Positions 22,057 to 38,636 of a stretch of DNA of 64,000 bases are shown in pieces. The notes beneath the pieces are model-generated. The model saw only the letters and a program-made list of their open reading frames with translations, did not search any database and was not told the origin of the DNA. Origin of the DNA: Alitta virens (taxonomy: Eukaryota > Annelida > Polychaeta > Phyllodocida > Nereididae). The stretch is from assembly GCA_932294295.1 (NCBI GenBank), contig OW028577.1:497001-561000 (forward strand), written 5' to 3'. A program made the position numbers and the translations under genes. Within the stretch, counting starts at the first letter, position 1. The number at the start of each line of letters is the position of its first letter.

Positions 22057-23837
22057 TCAGTTTCTCTTCTTTCCCTTGCCTGCTGGCGGAGCTACTGTTT
22101 GGGGCGAGTATTTCGCTTGGGAGATCTTGTTGATGTAGTATAATGCCACAATGGAGAAAATAAAGCTGAAACAAAAAAATACCATTGATATATGATTCAG
22201 TATCAGAAAACACATATTGCAGAGGAAAAAAATGTTATGTAGCTTTTCCACTTATTGCTTAATGGATGAAGGAAAATGTTTGTTAAGCTTAATGTCTTGC
22301 AGAACAATGATTCAAATTATAAATGATTGTCACATTACAAAAAAGAATCTTATTAGTCTTGCTAAACTTGATGAAAAGTACAAACATTTATTTCCTTGCA
22401 AATTCTTTGCGCTAATCTTCGAAACTTACCATGTTGTAACGCACACTCTGTGGATTAAACCAGATGCAAACATAGCAGCTCCCAAGCAGAAAAGTACTGG
22501 AATAAAAAAAATAATAATTAAGAATGCACATAGCTTGTTTCTGTGCTTTTTTAATATGGGAAGATATGTGTCTCTTACTCAGCAGATAATAAGTAATTAG
22601 ACAATAACAGTTATGTAACTCACTTTCAGGAAACAATTTTGTCTGGAATCCCCTTCCGAACATTGCTGACTCAAAGTTACCTATGGCCTGTTGTTTTAGT
22701 CAAGGATAATTTCAGTATGAGCATATGTTGTATTACAGTTAATTACATCATGAAGTTCTTAATCATGTTCATAAATGTATGGCATAGCTACTACTGTATT
22801 GGATGGTTACATATATATTAAATCATTGAAAGTATGTACTTTCAAATATGAAATAAAATTTATGATAGATATGTGAGTAATGTTTTTGTGAAGGATACAG
22901 TAAGTATTAAACAAAACAAGACAGCACCGAGCCCTCCCCCTAATATCGTCAGGTATTCTTTTGATGCCAACTGTTGTCTGTACATCTGCATTCCGGCAAA
23001 AAGGAGCACGGAGAGGGTGCTGGAGAGCAGGAATGAAACGCCACTGGAAACAGCTAAAAAATAATGTACATTATTAATATATATGACAAGACAGAAAATA
23101 TAGCTGACCATCATTGTCATCAATGCTGAAAATTGCCAATGATATTGATAATCAGGGATCTCTCCCAACATTGAAAATGATTAGCCACGGTTGGATAGAT
23201 TGTACAGTAAATGGTCATCTGAAAATTAGCCAATGATAAAGTACAAAATTAGATTAGCCACATGGCTATTGAATTAGCATAATGCTACCTGGCTAATGCT
23301 AGCGAGAACCCTGGATAATCAGATAATCAAACTTTAAGAGTGCAGAAGTTTGTTAAAGAAAATAATCATCCCCATTATATATATTTTTTTTTCTTCTTTT
23401 TTTAAAGCTTTAATTGATATAAGTTTGAAGTTCGGGAAGTCCACAACCCATCTTCAATTGAAGTTTATAGACTGTCTTCACATTAAAAATAAAGGTGAAA
23501 TACGCTGAACCATTGCTAAAACCCTTAAAATCCATTCGGTCATTGTAATGTTATGTGCTTTTGCAAAAGTTTTTGGGCTTTAATCAGTTTGATTAAGTTA
23601 CTACTTAGTCCACTAATTGGTTAGTAAGTTTCAGGCCAGGGCAGGATGATAGATTTTACACTGGCTTGCACTGGCAGAGCAGTAACATGATTGTATGACA
23701 ATAATGCACAAAACTTATTCTCATTGCATCAGTTTTACCCACCTACATTCAAGCACTTTTCTAGCCATTTTGCATAATTTTTAACACCAAAATTACGCCA
23801 TAAATCGTCAATAATTTGCAAAGAAACACTCACCCAT
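22057..23837 (-). CDS. KRTCAP2: Keratinocyte-associated protein 2, oligosaccharyltransferase subunit
   Basis: KRTCAP2 (KCP2) is a small multipass subunit of the ER oligosaccharyltransferase, which transfers glycans to nascent proteins. Minus-strand exons: 23837-23834 (ATGG only), 23053-22899, 22687-22624, 22496-22430, 22165-22057. The joined product is 132 residues; the human protein is 136. Family signatures: [15 protein letters not shown] near the N-terminus, [47 protein letters not shown] and the basic C-terminus GKGKKRN. All splice phases match, and each exon has GT and AG sites on the minus strand. The start was placed at the ATG in a GTGAGT-donor exon because it alone supplies the missing first base of the Ala codon. 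Confidence 0.95.
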
Positions 23838-24489
23838 GTTGTCAATGTGGATTCACCGGCAAACTGACCAATCAGAGCGCAGCAAAGTGCCAGGCTGGCC
23901 AACTTCCGGTAAATGGGAAAACACTGTTTTGAAAAGGTGTTGCAACGCTCACATGTCAACATTTAGGACAAATTTGCCTCTCAAAGGTTGAAATACCCAT
24001 TTATGAAACATCATAGAACTGTCAACTCGTTCTAGTCCTGCATTTTGGTTCTTCTACTTCTTAGAAACCCAGGTAATGTCAGTAATTTGCCAGCAATTTC
24101 TTCAAACCATAGACAAAGTGTCAATTCACAATCTTAAGCCAAGTTAAGGCTTTGGCCCGTTAGAACTAAATTGAGTAATTAGGGGTAAATGTGTAACATG
24201 GTGTGGACTCCAAGCATTATCATCAGACATATCATTGCGTCATCGTCTGGTAATCTAAGCTGACAAATCATATAATTATACTGGCATAGACATAGCTCCC
24301 AAGTTTTAGAAACTGGTTTGCTTGTGACAGGAGTGAGGCCAGGGGTCTGCGAGGGTATACAATGATTTCGGCCGTCGGTGAGGTGCTCTGTGGTGCATTC
24401 TGGGCATTTCAGAGCTACTTATATAATATTAAAGTGTAGAGGAGCCATGAGCAGTCTTGTGTGACCATGACGTGTGATAATGCATTCAC

Positions 24490-25225
24490 CATGTTCACAC
24501 CTACCGAAGTAGCTACAAAATTTAATGGCATTCCCAAAACGGCTACAACCAGAACGGCTACAATGAACAGATGACCAAAACGTCAACACGGTTATGTCAA
24601 AACAGCTACAAGCCATGCCCAAAAAGGCTACAGCCATAAAAACGGCTACACTTTCATACACCAAAACGGCTACATTTTCATACACGTGAATACGTGAAAT
24701 ACGTGTATTTTTATTGATATGTATATATATGTGGTTTTTCCCCTGTATCTTTCATGTATTTTGAATTTTATATTTTTTACTGTTGTATGACAAATAGGTC
24801 AAATTAGACCTAAAAACGTGTCAATAAAATGTATCTAATCTTATCTACACCAAAACGGCTAACCTTTCATTGAACAAAGTGAAGCTTCAAAGCAAAAAAT
24901 CTAATTAAGATTATATAACAGGAACAAAGGCAAAGCTGACTATTGTCATTTACTACCATGTCATTAATCACAATGACAGGACAGTCTGACAGACGTTTTG
25001 GTCTATGTGGCTGTAGCCGTTTTGGTATCATGGTCAGCAGGAAAAGGCACTGTAGACATAATGGTTAAGGAGTGAAAAAGCATGTTGACGTTTTGGTTAT
25101 GTCCCGAATATTGGTGTAGACATTTTGCATTTTTGGTTATAATTGTCATGTAGCCGTTTTCGGTGTTGACGTTATGGTTGTTGACGTTTTGGGTGTAAGC
25201 GTTTTCGCGTGTAGCCGTTTCGTCG
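24490..25225. repeat. Foldback element built from AACGGCTACA motifs
   Basis: The left arm (about 24518-24690) repeats aaaacggctaca and aaaacgtcaac. The right arm (about 24990-25220) carries the reverse complements tgtagccgtttt and gttgacgttttgg in similar density. The spacer is AT-rich with no coding potential. The arms consist of short degenerate repeats rather than a single TIR, as in foldback transposons. Confidence 0.65.
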
Positions 25226-25760
25226 AATGCTAGTCGATTCGGCCTTCGGCCAGTTCGGCCCGGCCAAAAAGACCCGTTTACTGAGTCGATTCGGCATACG
25301 AAAAAAGTCGGTTCGGTACCCTATACATTAGCATTGAGGCCGAACGGACCCGCTTCTGTCCATTCGGTCTAAGAAATGAGTCTATTCGGCTCTGACGACT
25401 TCGGCTGAGGGTTCGGCCGGCCGCCTAATAATACTTTATTTGCCCTTATCACTCCCCCCCCCCCCCCCCCTGTGGCCACTTAAGAAATAGATTATCTTGA
25501 TAACTAATCATGATAGAATGATGATATTTACACCTACGTGTTCGCCGTAACGAGCCCTTTTTAAACAAAATACTTTATTTTTCTGTAATTAATTACAGCA
25601 CTGCATTCACTCAATGTCAAATTTAATAAATAAAAATAAATAGGGAGCCGAATGGACTTAGCTGAAAAGCCGAACCGACTCAGCTGGCAGGCCGAATGGT
25701 CTTGTTTTGGCAGGGCCGAACAGGCTCAAGGCCGAAACAACCTGCTACCGTTTCGTCCGC
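25225..25760. repeat. Second foldback built from TTCGGC/GCCGAA motifs
   Basis: The left arm (about 25225-25430) repeats ttcggcc- and gtcgattcggc-type words. The right arm (about 25645-25735) carries gccgaatgg and gccgaaccgactcagc in inverse orientation. A C run of about 18 sits at 25453-25470. It directly abuts the preceding foldback, and the phrase ccgtttcgtc occurs at both edges (25214 and 25749). Confidence 0.6.
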
Positions 25761-28700
25761 CACCCTTAACTAGTGGAGGTGATTGATATTTCTCCCTTTA
25801 AAGTAGTTTAGATTTATTTGGAACTTAAATTGTATTGTTTAATTTTGCTACCCACAATTGCACAATACACAATTATTATCTTTAACCATATCCATGTAAA
25901 ACTGGGCATGGTGCCATAAGAGTGTTTTTGGCTAATGTTTGCTGGTCAGAGGGTTTTGACATTAAATACTGGTCAGACCCTCTGAATGAGAGTCACTTGG
26001 GAGCTATGCATAAAAGTCTGACTGTGCCCCTCGTCAGTGTCACCGCACACACATCATTGCAGAAATAGACAATTAAACCAAGAATACTGTTTGTATTATT
26101 GGGCAAGTCAGTAGCTGTCAATGTCAATATGGATTCGATTGAGGTCTCTGCAATTAATTACAGAGGATGGCACAGCCTTAGATAATGATCTCAACCCATG
26201 AAAGTAGGAAATTATCAGTAATTCCAGGCCAGGAGCAATTAAATTGAGGGTTCACTTGTTTTTGTACCCCTTCTACGTTTGTTCTACATGCCCTAGTTGC
26301 TGAAACTATGTACAAGTGGGATGAGACAAAGTGTAAAATGTTGTAAGATCTGAGAAACGTAATCTGCAATGATGGAAAATGGTCTGTCCCTGTCATATTG
26401 TTATTAAAGATTTTTTTATAGATATTCATCATATTTGTTTATGCTAGTCAATTTTAATTTGCTATTAACTATTAAATCTTGTATTTTGAAAAAAAAAAAG
26501 CCTGTTTTTGCTGTCAACTAAGAATCTTGTTTTATTCATTTTATAAAAGATCCTGCATACTATTTTTTAGTGCTGCAAGGGGCCACCTACTAAAAAACAG
26601 ACGATCTGTTATGCTTGGTTAAATGTCTGTGAAAGAAAACATTTTAAGTGGTATTTAAGTTCAATTAAAAAAAGAAAAAAACTAAGACGGGGACCAGCCT
26701 GTGAGAACATCAATTCACTTAGCTTCAATTTGATATGATATGAAAATTCTGCACCTGCCAGATTCTCTGTTTATATTTGACACGTACAATTATGGTAAAT
26801 ATGTTGGCAAAACATCCTAAATATAGAACCCTAATGCTAAATTTAGTCGGTTGTATCAAATTTTGGGTAAGTCTGATACGGTTCAGTGCACACAATCCAT
26901 CTGCGAAGGTGGCAAATAAAATTCCACGAGACTCGAGATGTTGGCAGATGCCCAAAAAATCCAGAGAACTTTCTATAATTGCTTGAATTTTGTTATAAAT
27001 TTAGCTGCTCTTCAATGGTCTAGGTGAATCTCTTTTCAAAGCTTTTCATCCAGTCTCTTGAGCAAACATGTGTTTACACTTTGCCTGATTTTGGACACAT
27101 TGCATATTTTAAAATACTACCCTGCAGTTTTTTTCTGTTGGTGAAGAAAATACATTACATGCCATCAATATTATGGTATTTGATATTATGATATAATTAC
27201 AGTGAATTCAATATGATGATGAACAATTTTAATTGAATATTTTTGCTTTCTTAGACTTAGTATGAATCTATATTAGGATTTATTTGCTGAATTATATTAA
27301 ATAAATTGATATAGAATTATATGTGTGCCACAGGTTTCTTGTTGAACTGCAAAAAATCTTTTAGACATTTTACTTAAAGCTGTATATGTTTGACATGAAA
27401 TTTAAATTAAATACAATTTTAGCATTTTTATCTAAGCAGTTATCAGGGAAAAAAGAGACAAACAAACTGGCTGTGCATTCATAAATGTATTAGGCGTTTT
27501 TATTTGAAGTATTATTTGATATTGACATTTTGTAGGTGGCTATTAGTGGCCCATGCATCAACATGGTCAATTAATTGATGGAGGTTAAAGATGGCACTAA
27601 AAATTTCTGGCAGAAAATAGATTATTTAATTCAATGATAACTATAACTTTTTGATATAAAATCTTAAAAACATATACATAATAAATTGCTAATTTTATTT
27701 TGAACAATGAGTATGAATAAAAGTGAATATGATAAAGCCATGACCAGTAGTAAAAAATACATGATTGCTATGTAATCGCATGCTCCCGTATCAACAACCT
27801 TTATGAGCTATTTTGGTCATTCGGCAAACTGCTGTTATGTCAGGTCATGCAGAACTTGTAAATAGTTTGTTGGTACAAGATGAATTGCTTCTGGGAATTA
27901 AGTTTGTGACTTAAGAACATGACTCAGAACTTGTGTATTGCTGCACTCAGAAAGTGTGCTTTGAAATATTACACTTCATTATAGTCGACTTAATGTGAAT
28001 GCACATAATTGGTTTATCAAACTGCTAATTTAACAAATAAATACAAAATACAGAGATGACTAAGCTAATAAAGAGAATAAGAGTGCAAACTTGTAAGTGA
28101 AATCAGTAGATTGGCAGTGAAATAATACAGATATACAAAGCAAATAAAAATGCTGTTTGAACCTATAATTATTATAATAAGGAAGGAGACACCTCCCAAG
28201 ACTGTTATCCAGTAATTGAGTGATTTTTGGTAATCTACTAAGATAAAAAAAAGAGGTGCTATATTTGGTATATCGCCAAAAATATTACCATAATTATACA
28301 AGTCAAAAATCAAGAGAAATTCACATAAATATAATGTCGAAACCGCCTGGACACCTTGACATTGTATATCGTAAATCTGTCAAGTGACTAACCGCCCTCT
28401 TGGATTTCCCATCGCAAAATATCCTCCACTTTTTTGCGGAAAAGGTATTTTAGGAGCATGTTGCGGATATTATATTGCGGATTATGAATAAGGATGGTTT
28501 GCAAATTCTGTGAAAGCTGCCATTTAGACTTTCGATAACGCTGTTGCACTTCAACTTACACATGCATTTCTGCGGAATGTCATCATTATTCTTTGTCATA
28601 TCATGTACGATATCATGTACACCTTAACAATTTGTTACACTGCATTAAAAAAACAAGACGGATAGAAATGACAGTTATCATGTGTTCAGGGAACTTCCAC

Positions 28701-29272
28701 TGACATATTTAGATTGTGTAAACAAACGTTGAAATATTTTTTGCCAATAAGGTTGAAAATGCTACCTTAATTCTTCACAAATGAGTTTGTTTTCCTAAAG
28801 TGCATTTTTTTTATCGGAATAGCGCCACTTGAAGTTTCAAATAGTATAGTACAACTTTTATGTGGTCTTGGAACTGCCTCATACATATTATTATTATTAT
28901 ACAGTCATTTATATAGCGCAAAATTACAATTTCTGTCGCCTGTAAAAATTACTGTACAATAAAATATGCACATTTCTTCACTTAAGTATTGGAAACTGTG
29001 TGACACTTCGCATGCATGATATTTACTAATTATTTAGTCAGACTGACTGTTTACTTTTCATGAGTTATTTTATGTGAAATGAAATCAAAAGGTTTACAAA
29101 TATTTTGGATGTCAAAAAAGCTAAGCCAATTCGGAGTTGACAACCTGAATATGAAGCACCAATGCAGGGCATCATGACATCTGCCTTTAGTAAAAGGTCA
29201 GATAAAATTGAGGATTCATCTTAAATGACGGTCAAAGTATCCGGCTCAAGTCCAATATTAACCCGTGAGGTC

Positions 29273-29418
29273 GGGCGGATCCAGGGGGGGGGGGGGCGTG
29301 GGGGGCGTATGTGAAAAAAAGGGAGAAAGGTAAAAAAAAAAAGAAGAGATATATGGCGCTAGCAAATCAATTATCTCCGGCCCCCCCCCCCCCCCACCAA
29401 TTTCTGCATCCGCCCCTG
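29273..29418. mobile_element. hAT-like MITE with target duplication
   Basis: The ends gggcggatccagg and tttctgcatccgcccctg are imperfect inverted repeats like the element in intron 1 of the MYND gene. The flanks repeat cgtgaggtc directly (29264-29272 and 29419-29427), close to the 8-base target duplication of hAT elements. Inside are a G run near the left and a C run near the right, able to pair. Confidence 0.65.
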
Positions 29419-30171
29419 CGTGAGGTCACATGCTTATATGCAACTGATGACGTCACAAACAAATCACGACTTCATTTTTGATTAATTTTTTCCCCCACTT
29501 AACTACTGCAGGAATGTTACACTAATTGTGCTAGAACTAAAAAGCTCTAAAAAAATAAGGTCAAAATCACAATATATTTTATATATATATAATAACAGTA
29601 CCCCATAATGGGGTACTGATAATAATAATAAACTGAATCACTACAATGTTACCACACCACTGGCACTATTTAAGTTAAAATATTATACTTGACCCAAGCA
29701 TCCAGTACGTGTTAAAGTTATTGAATGTTGGATGATTTAAAACTGCATGAATGAATGTTTATTTATATCAAATGACTGACTGAATTTCTAACTGACTGAA
29801 TGAATGAATGAATAGTTACAATTCATCAGCATCTGTTTGAAGCAAAGAAAGATGAAAATATTTCCTGAATTCATCAGATTTTTTTTGCACAATAGATTAC
29901 GTGACTGAGTGAGTGAACTTCAGGACCAGTTTCTCATAAATTTATGTAAATATGTTTGTGTATGTATCCTTGGTAACTAAATAGCTGGGCAATAATAGTG
30001 TGGTGAGTGCATCAAAATATTTTGATCAGTTGTAAGTCAGTGTGTCGTTTGGTCAGGAGTTCTAAGAATCCACTGATGCATACAGCACAGTGCAATATAA
30101 GTGCACGGACACAACCGAAAACCTGTTTGTGAAACGTGCAAGATTACACACACGTCTTCATAATCTGTGGA

Positions 30172-30234
30172 ATGACGTCATAAGGGTGCGCCCCCCCCCC
30201 GAGAGGGGGGGGGGGCGCACCCTTATGACGTCAT
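30172..30234. repeat. Near-perfect inverted repeat (hairpin) with TGACGTCA tips
   Basis: The left arm 30172-30200 and right arm 30205-30234 are complementary except for one extra G, with a GAGA spacer. Each arm starts or ends with atgacgtcat, a CRE-like palindrome, followed by aagggtgcg and a C or G run of 10-11. It lies about 300 bases upstream of the NUDT12 start. Confidence 0.8.
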
Positions 30235-30538
30235 ATATATAGATAAGATGAGTAAAAATATTTGAAGGCTTAAAATGGGTAGGCTTAAAATTAAATATAT
30301 ACAAGACGGCAGAGCTGTTGTCTAATAACTGGTAGTGCCCCCTCCCCTTAAACCAGCCATGTGTCACAACCACCCTTGCTTATTGCTTAATATAACCCCC
30401 CCCCCCCCCCAGCCCCCCTTCTATATTTGGTAATCCTGCAGCCCCTCCTCCCTGCATACACTCAGCCAAGTGGAACTCATAGTCATATATAAGCTGTAGG
30501 GCCCTCGCCAAGTCGAAAGTTCGAGAGAATTCGAGAAA

Positions 30539-35078
<4,540 letters not shown>

Positions 35079-35596
35079 TACTCTACATAATCATCAATGA
35101 CTTTTGCAATTAATCAACTTTGTAATTTTGTATATGATTGTACATAGTGGATGAATAATTTTACTGAATAGTTAAAAAAAAATTTTACATTTGGTTTTCT
35201 ACAAATGCTGTGTCGGTTGTACATAGAAATGGATACATGATAATTGATAATCATTTATAAAAATATAATAAATTATATTGATATAATGACTAACTATAAA
35301 TTTTAATGTGGGTAAACTTATCACTAAGATGATAACATTTTTAAATTCATGAAAGTGCTTTATTTGAGATTATTAGTAGAGATCAATCATATAGATCACA
35401 AAATAATAAACAAAAAATAAACTTCTGTAATGTATTTAAACCTTTAATAGAAATTGCCATTTTCTGCTATGCACATGATGTATATTCCATTAACACAGAG
35501 ATAAATTTGAAAACAACAAAGGTTTTCATTTATTTGTATGTTAGCATCATATATCAGATGATATTGATGATGTTTTTTCCAATGATGCTATTGATG

Positions 35597-36439
35597 TTAC
35601 GGAAGATGCCCTGTGAATTTTTTCCTCCTTAAACTCGAAATGGGCGGCAATTCTGGAAAAGAGGACTTCATAGGGTAACCTTGATGACGCTGTTTTGGAA
35701 ATGTTTTCCTCAGATGTGTAGCCACAAATGATTTTGATCTTTGAGGGAAGGATAAAGTGTGAGTCAAAATTGGCTCGGACATCCTTTTTGATGGTATGAC
35801 GGGCATTCGGAGAGGCTCGATGTTTGTCGTACTTCGGTAGAGTCTGCACTGATTACAGTCGGGACATCTGTGGTACTTGTCTTTACTGTACGGTTCTAGT
35901 TTTGATTCATTCTCCTTGGCAATTTGTAGATGGTCTTGACATGAACTCACGACTGGCGGGAGTGCGGTTGCTTCAGGATTTGTAATTTCTTGTGTTTTCT
36001 CTGTGTGATCATCGTTAGATGGTTTGGCTTCTGATATCTTTCGGAAAACTTTGACATAATTTCCATCCCTTAGATGCTGCAACTGGGATGTCAGAGCTGC
36101 GAGTTGTCTTTCAAGTTCTTCAACTTTGTGTGTCACCTTTTTGGTCCGTTCCGAGTCATTTCTCGCTGGAGAAGTATCGAGCCATAAAGTGAGACGAGAG
36201 TGGAGGTCTTTGATATCTTTAGTCAGAAGTCGCAAAAGAATCGTCACACTAGCAGGGGTTGCGGGTCGAAAAGTGTGAGCATAATCAGCTCCTAGGTCAT
36301 TTTCCAAGTCTTTCAAGTGTATTCGAGTGTTGTTGATATACTCATCAGTTGCCACTCGCAAAGCCATCAGCTTCTGCAACATGATATGATATGACAATTC
36401 AACGTCCTGAGGCAACGATGCTATATGTGAATCTTCCAT
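35597..36439 (-). CDS. Unrecognised 280-residue coiled-coil protein
   Basis: A single uninterrupted frame of 280 codons starting MEDSHIASLPQDVELSYHIM. I do not recognise a family. Residues about 10-90 look helical. A coiled-coil-like segment at about 100-130 (KVTHKVEELERQLAALTSQL) is followed by a low-complexity middle. A CPDCNQC motif sits near residue 195, and the C-terminal third is Ser/Pro/Arg-rich and probably disordered. A 3' splice site (..ctttgcag) 30-40 bases before the ATG suggests a 5' UTR exon upstream. It is convergent with NUDT12. Length, codon continuity and lack of low-complexity bias argue that it is real, though without a known relative this is inference. Confidence 0.7.
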   Translation of the reverse strand: MEDSHIASLPQDVELSYHIMLQKLMALRVATDEYINNTRIHLKDLENDLGADYAHTFRPATPASVTILLRLLTKDIKDLHSRLTLWLDTSPARNDSERTKKVTHKVEELERQLAALTSQLQHLRDGNYVKVFRKISEAKPSNDDHTEKTQEITNPEATALPPVVSSCQDHLQIAKENESKLEPYSKDKYHRCPDCNQCRLYRSTTNIEPLRMPVIPSKRMSEPILTHTLSFPQRSKSFVATHLRKTFPKQRHQGYPMKSSFPELPPISSLRRKKFTGHLP

Positions 36440-38636
36440 TGTATTTTCTGTGAGTCATGTAAATAATTTACATCTGCAAAGAGAATTAGAATTGTCAGTG
36501 CATTTGTACATGTTTATTCATATATTTCTCAATTGCTAAGACATCCACGCATTCCTAAATCCTGAGTCAGGTTATAGGTTAGTGTATTTGTGATGTAACA
36601 GATTTCATGCTGTGGGCACGAAATGAATGACAAACTCCTAATAATGATCATGATGATAGTGAAAGCAAAATGTTTTACAGTAAATTAATGCTCCCAACAC
36701 TACTCAAAATTATTGGTAATTTGTATAGGCCTGAGCTTTAAAAAAATCCTGTTTGCTTTCAATTAAGGTCTCCATGCAAGTGAATAAATTTATTTTGCAT
36801 GAGCTGACATAAATAGTTACTATTAATGAATGAACTGTAACAATGTGTAAGGGTTTCCTTTATGTCCAGGTCAATTAATGCTGCACTTAATGTACTCAAA
36901 ATGTGAAAGTAAACACTCCTACCTATGCCCCCACTGGGTCAATTTGTAGCTTAATCCCAGTGGCCTATATATGTTCTAGTGTTTGGCTAACATCAAACAA
37001 AATGTTGTGGTGTCCTATTTCTTCCTCTGTTGTTTTGCTACTCTTTTGTGTGATATGACTTGTACTTATAGCTAATAAACTGTATACTCAGATTATACAG
37101 TTAAAGTGCACAAAACAGATCAATGGAATGTGTGTGTGCCAAATCATTTCACGGTAGATTGGTTTCAGCATATCCATTCAACCATAACCATTCAAGTTGG
37201 TACATTACCATGTGAGGCCTGGCAGTTACATGTGTGCATATATTCCAAGCTGCACAATGCATGTTACAATTAATCACTGTTTACAATGGATACATGCATT
37301 TATATTTATTTATTGTTGCATTGAGGCTTCCAGTTCTGCTTAGCAGTGAGGGTCCAGGATCTGAAGCCTTAGTACAATCCAATTCAATGAAGATGGGAGT
37401 CCAAAGTAAAGTTGAATGGTTATTGCATAGTCATATCAAACTGTTCCCCAAAGTCCAAAGAATTAAATATTGAGATGTTCTATGTGAGATCAGCCTTCAC
37501 TCCAGAATACATGACTAAATAGCCAGAACTCTCTGCTGCTGTCCTGCAGATATTCTGTCTCTCTCTCTGTGCCTCCCTCTCTGCAAGAGGGGGGGGGGGG
37601 GGGGCAGTGCAGGTTAAATACTTGGCCTAAAGTGGCCAGGCTGGCCTGTGGCAGGAGCAGCTGCAGATGGGCATGCTCAAAGATGCTTATTGAAATTTCC
37701 TAGGATTGTTATTTTTTGTGTAATAATTTTTATAAATGATTCATGGAGCATTAATGAATGAGTGAGCATCTTGTAGGGGAGCATTATAGCCTTATGAGGT
37801 AGTTATATGAGTATGATGAGTTTATAAGTTAATATTCGAATACAATTAATACTGTCATTGAATAGTGGATTTTCACGGAAGGTTCTCTATATTTCCACCA
37901 GGTGGCTATGACAATTCTATTGGCTGAAAAAGTTCCCACCCTTGGCTGTGATTGGCTGAAGCAAAGTGCATCCTAGCAGCAGTATTTTTTAGTGCATTTT
38001 AATGTATTTAAAATCTTATCGTTCAGTTGATTTCAGTTTTTTCCAAGAAAATTATATTAATGGAATCAGTTAGTTACGACCTACTATGTCTGAAAAGCAA
38101 AATGAGTAATAAGAGGGGAAGAAAGACTCGTGTTTTGCTGAATTCAGGGCTGCTCAGTGAAAAGACTATTCTCCGAAAATGTGTGAATACCAAAATACTT
38201 TTGCAACATTATGTGATAAGGTCATTAGGTTTGCAACAGTTACAGGTCAACAAAGAGGACGACCTCGCATCAAGGGGCTAGGGGCGCAATGTAGCACCCA
38301 AGGGTTCTTTAGGAATATAAATCAATTCTATAATGATTTTAAAGGGAAAAAATCAATGTTTAAACTTATGCAAAAGTCCAACGAATATTTTATTGAAGTA
38401 CACTTAATCTATAGGGACCATAATAATAGGGTAGGTCTATATTCTTTCTTTTTTTGGGTCCCAATTAGTTCGCGCCATGAAATGGGGGCGCCACCATCTC
38501 AGTGAGACCTATGCGTCCTCTAGGGAGAACTGGAGTAAACGACTTGCATAACCAAAACAAATGCACGTGTACTGTTGATGTGGCTGCCAAATTTGCTCAA
38601 TTAGTGAATTTGACGTTGAATCTACAATTTGCAAGC
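36440..38636. other. Intergenic region before NEIL1
   Basis: No supported gene. It holds AT-rich sequence, a CT/G run near 37555-37605 and, from about 38020, short overlapping open frames in two phases that I do not recognise. It should contain the divergent promoters of the coiled-coil gene and NEIL1. Confidence 0.5.

Larger units (their letters stand above)
23838..30538. other. Gene-poor region with foldbacks and homopolymer tracts
   Basis: No supported gene over 6.7 kb between the divergent KRTCAP2 and NUDT12 genes. Contents: nested foldback elements (24.5-25.8 kb), C runs near 25450 and 30398, a hAT-like MITE (29273-29418), and a long GC-tipped hairpin (30172-30234). The remainder is AT-rich unique-looking sequence. 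Confidence 0.6.

Noticed and set aside
28065..28313. Minus-strand hydrophobic 82-codon frame
   Set aside because: AT-rich sequence yields Ile/Phe/Tyr-rich frames by chance; no family or splice support.
38027..38505. Two overlapping open frames just upstream of NEIL1
   Set aside because: They overlap in different phases, match no family I know, and have no clear splice links. Possibly an old repeat.
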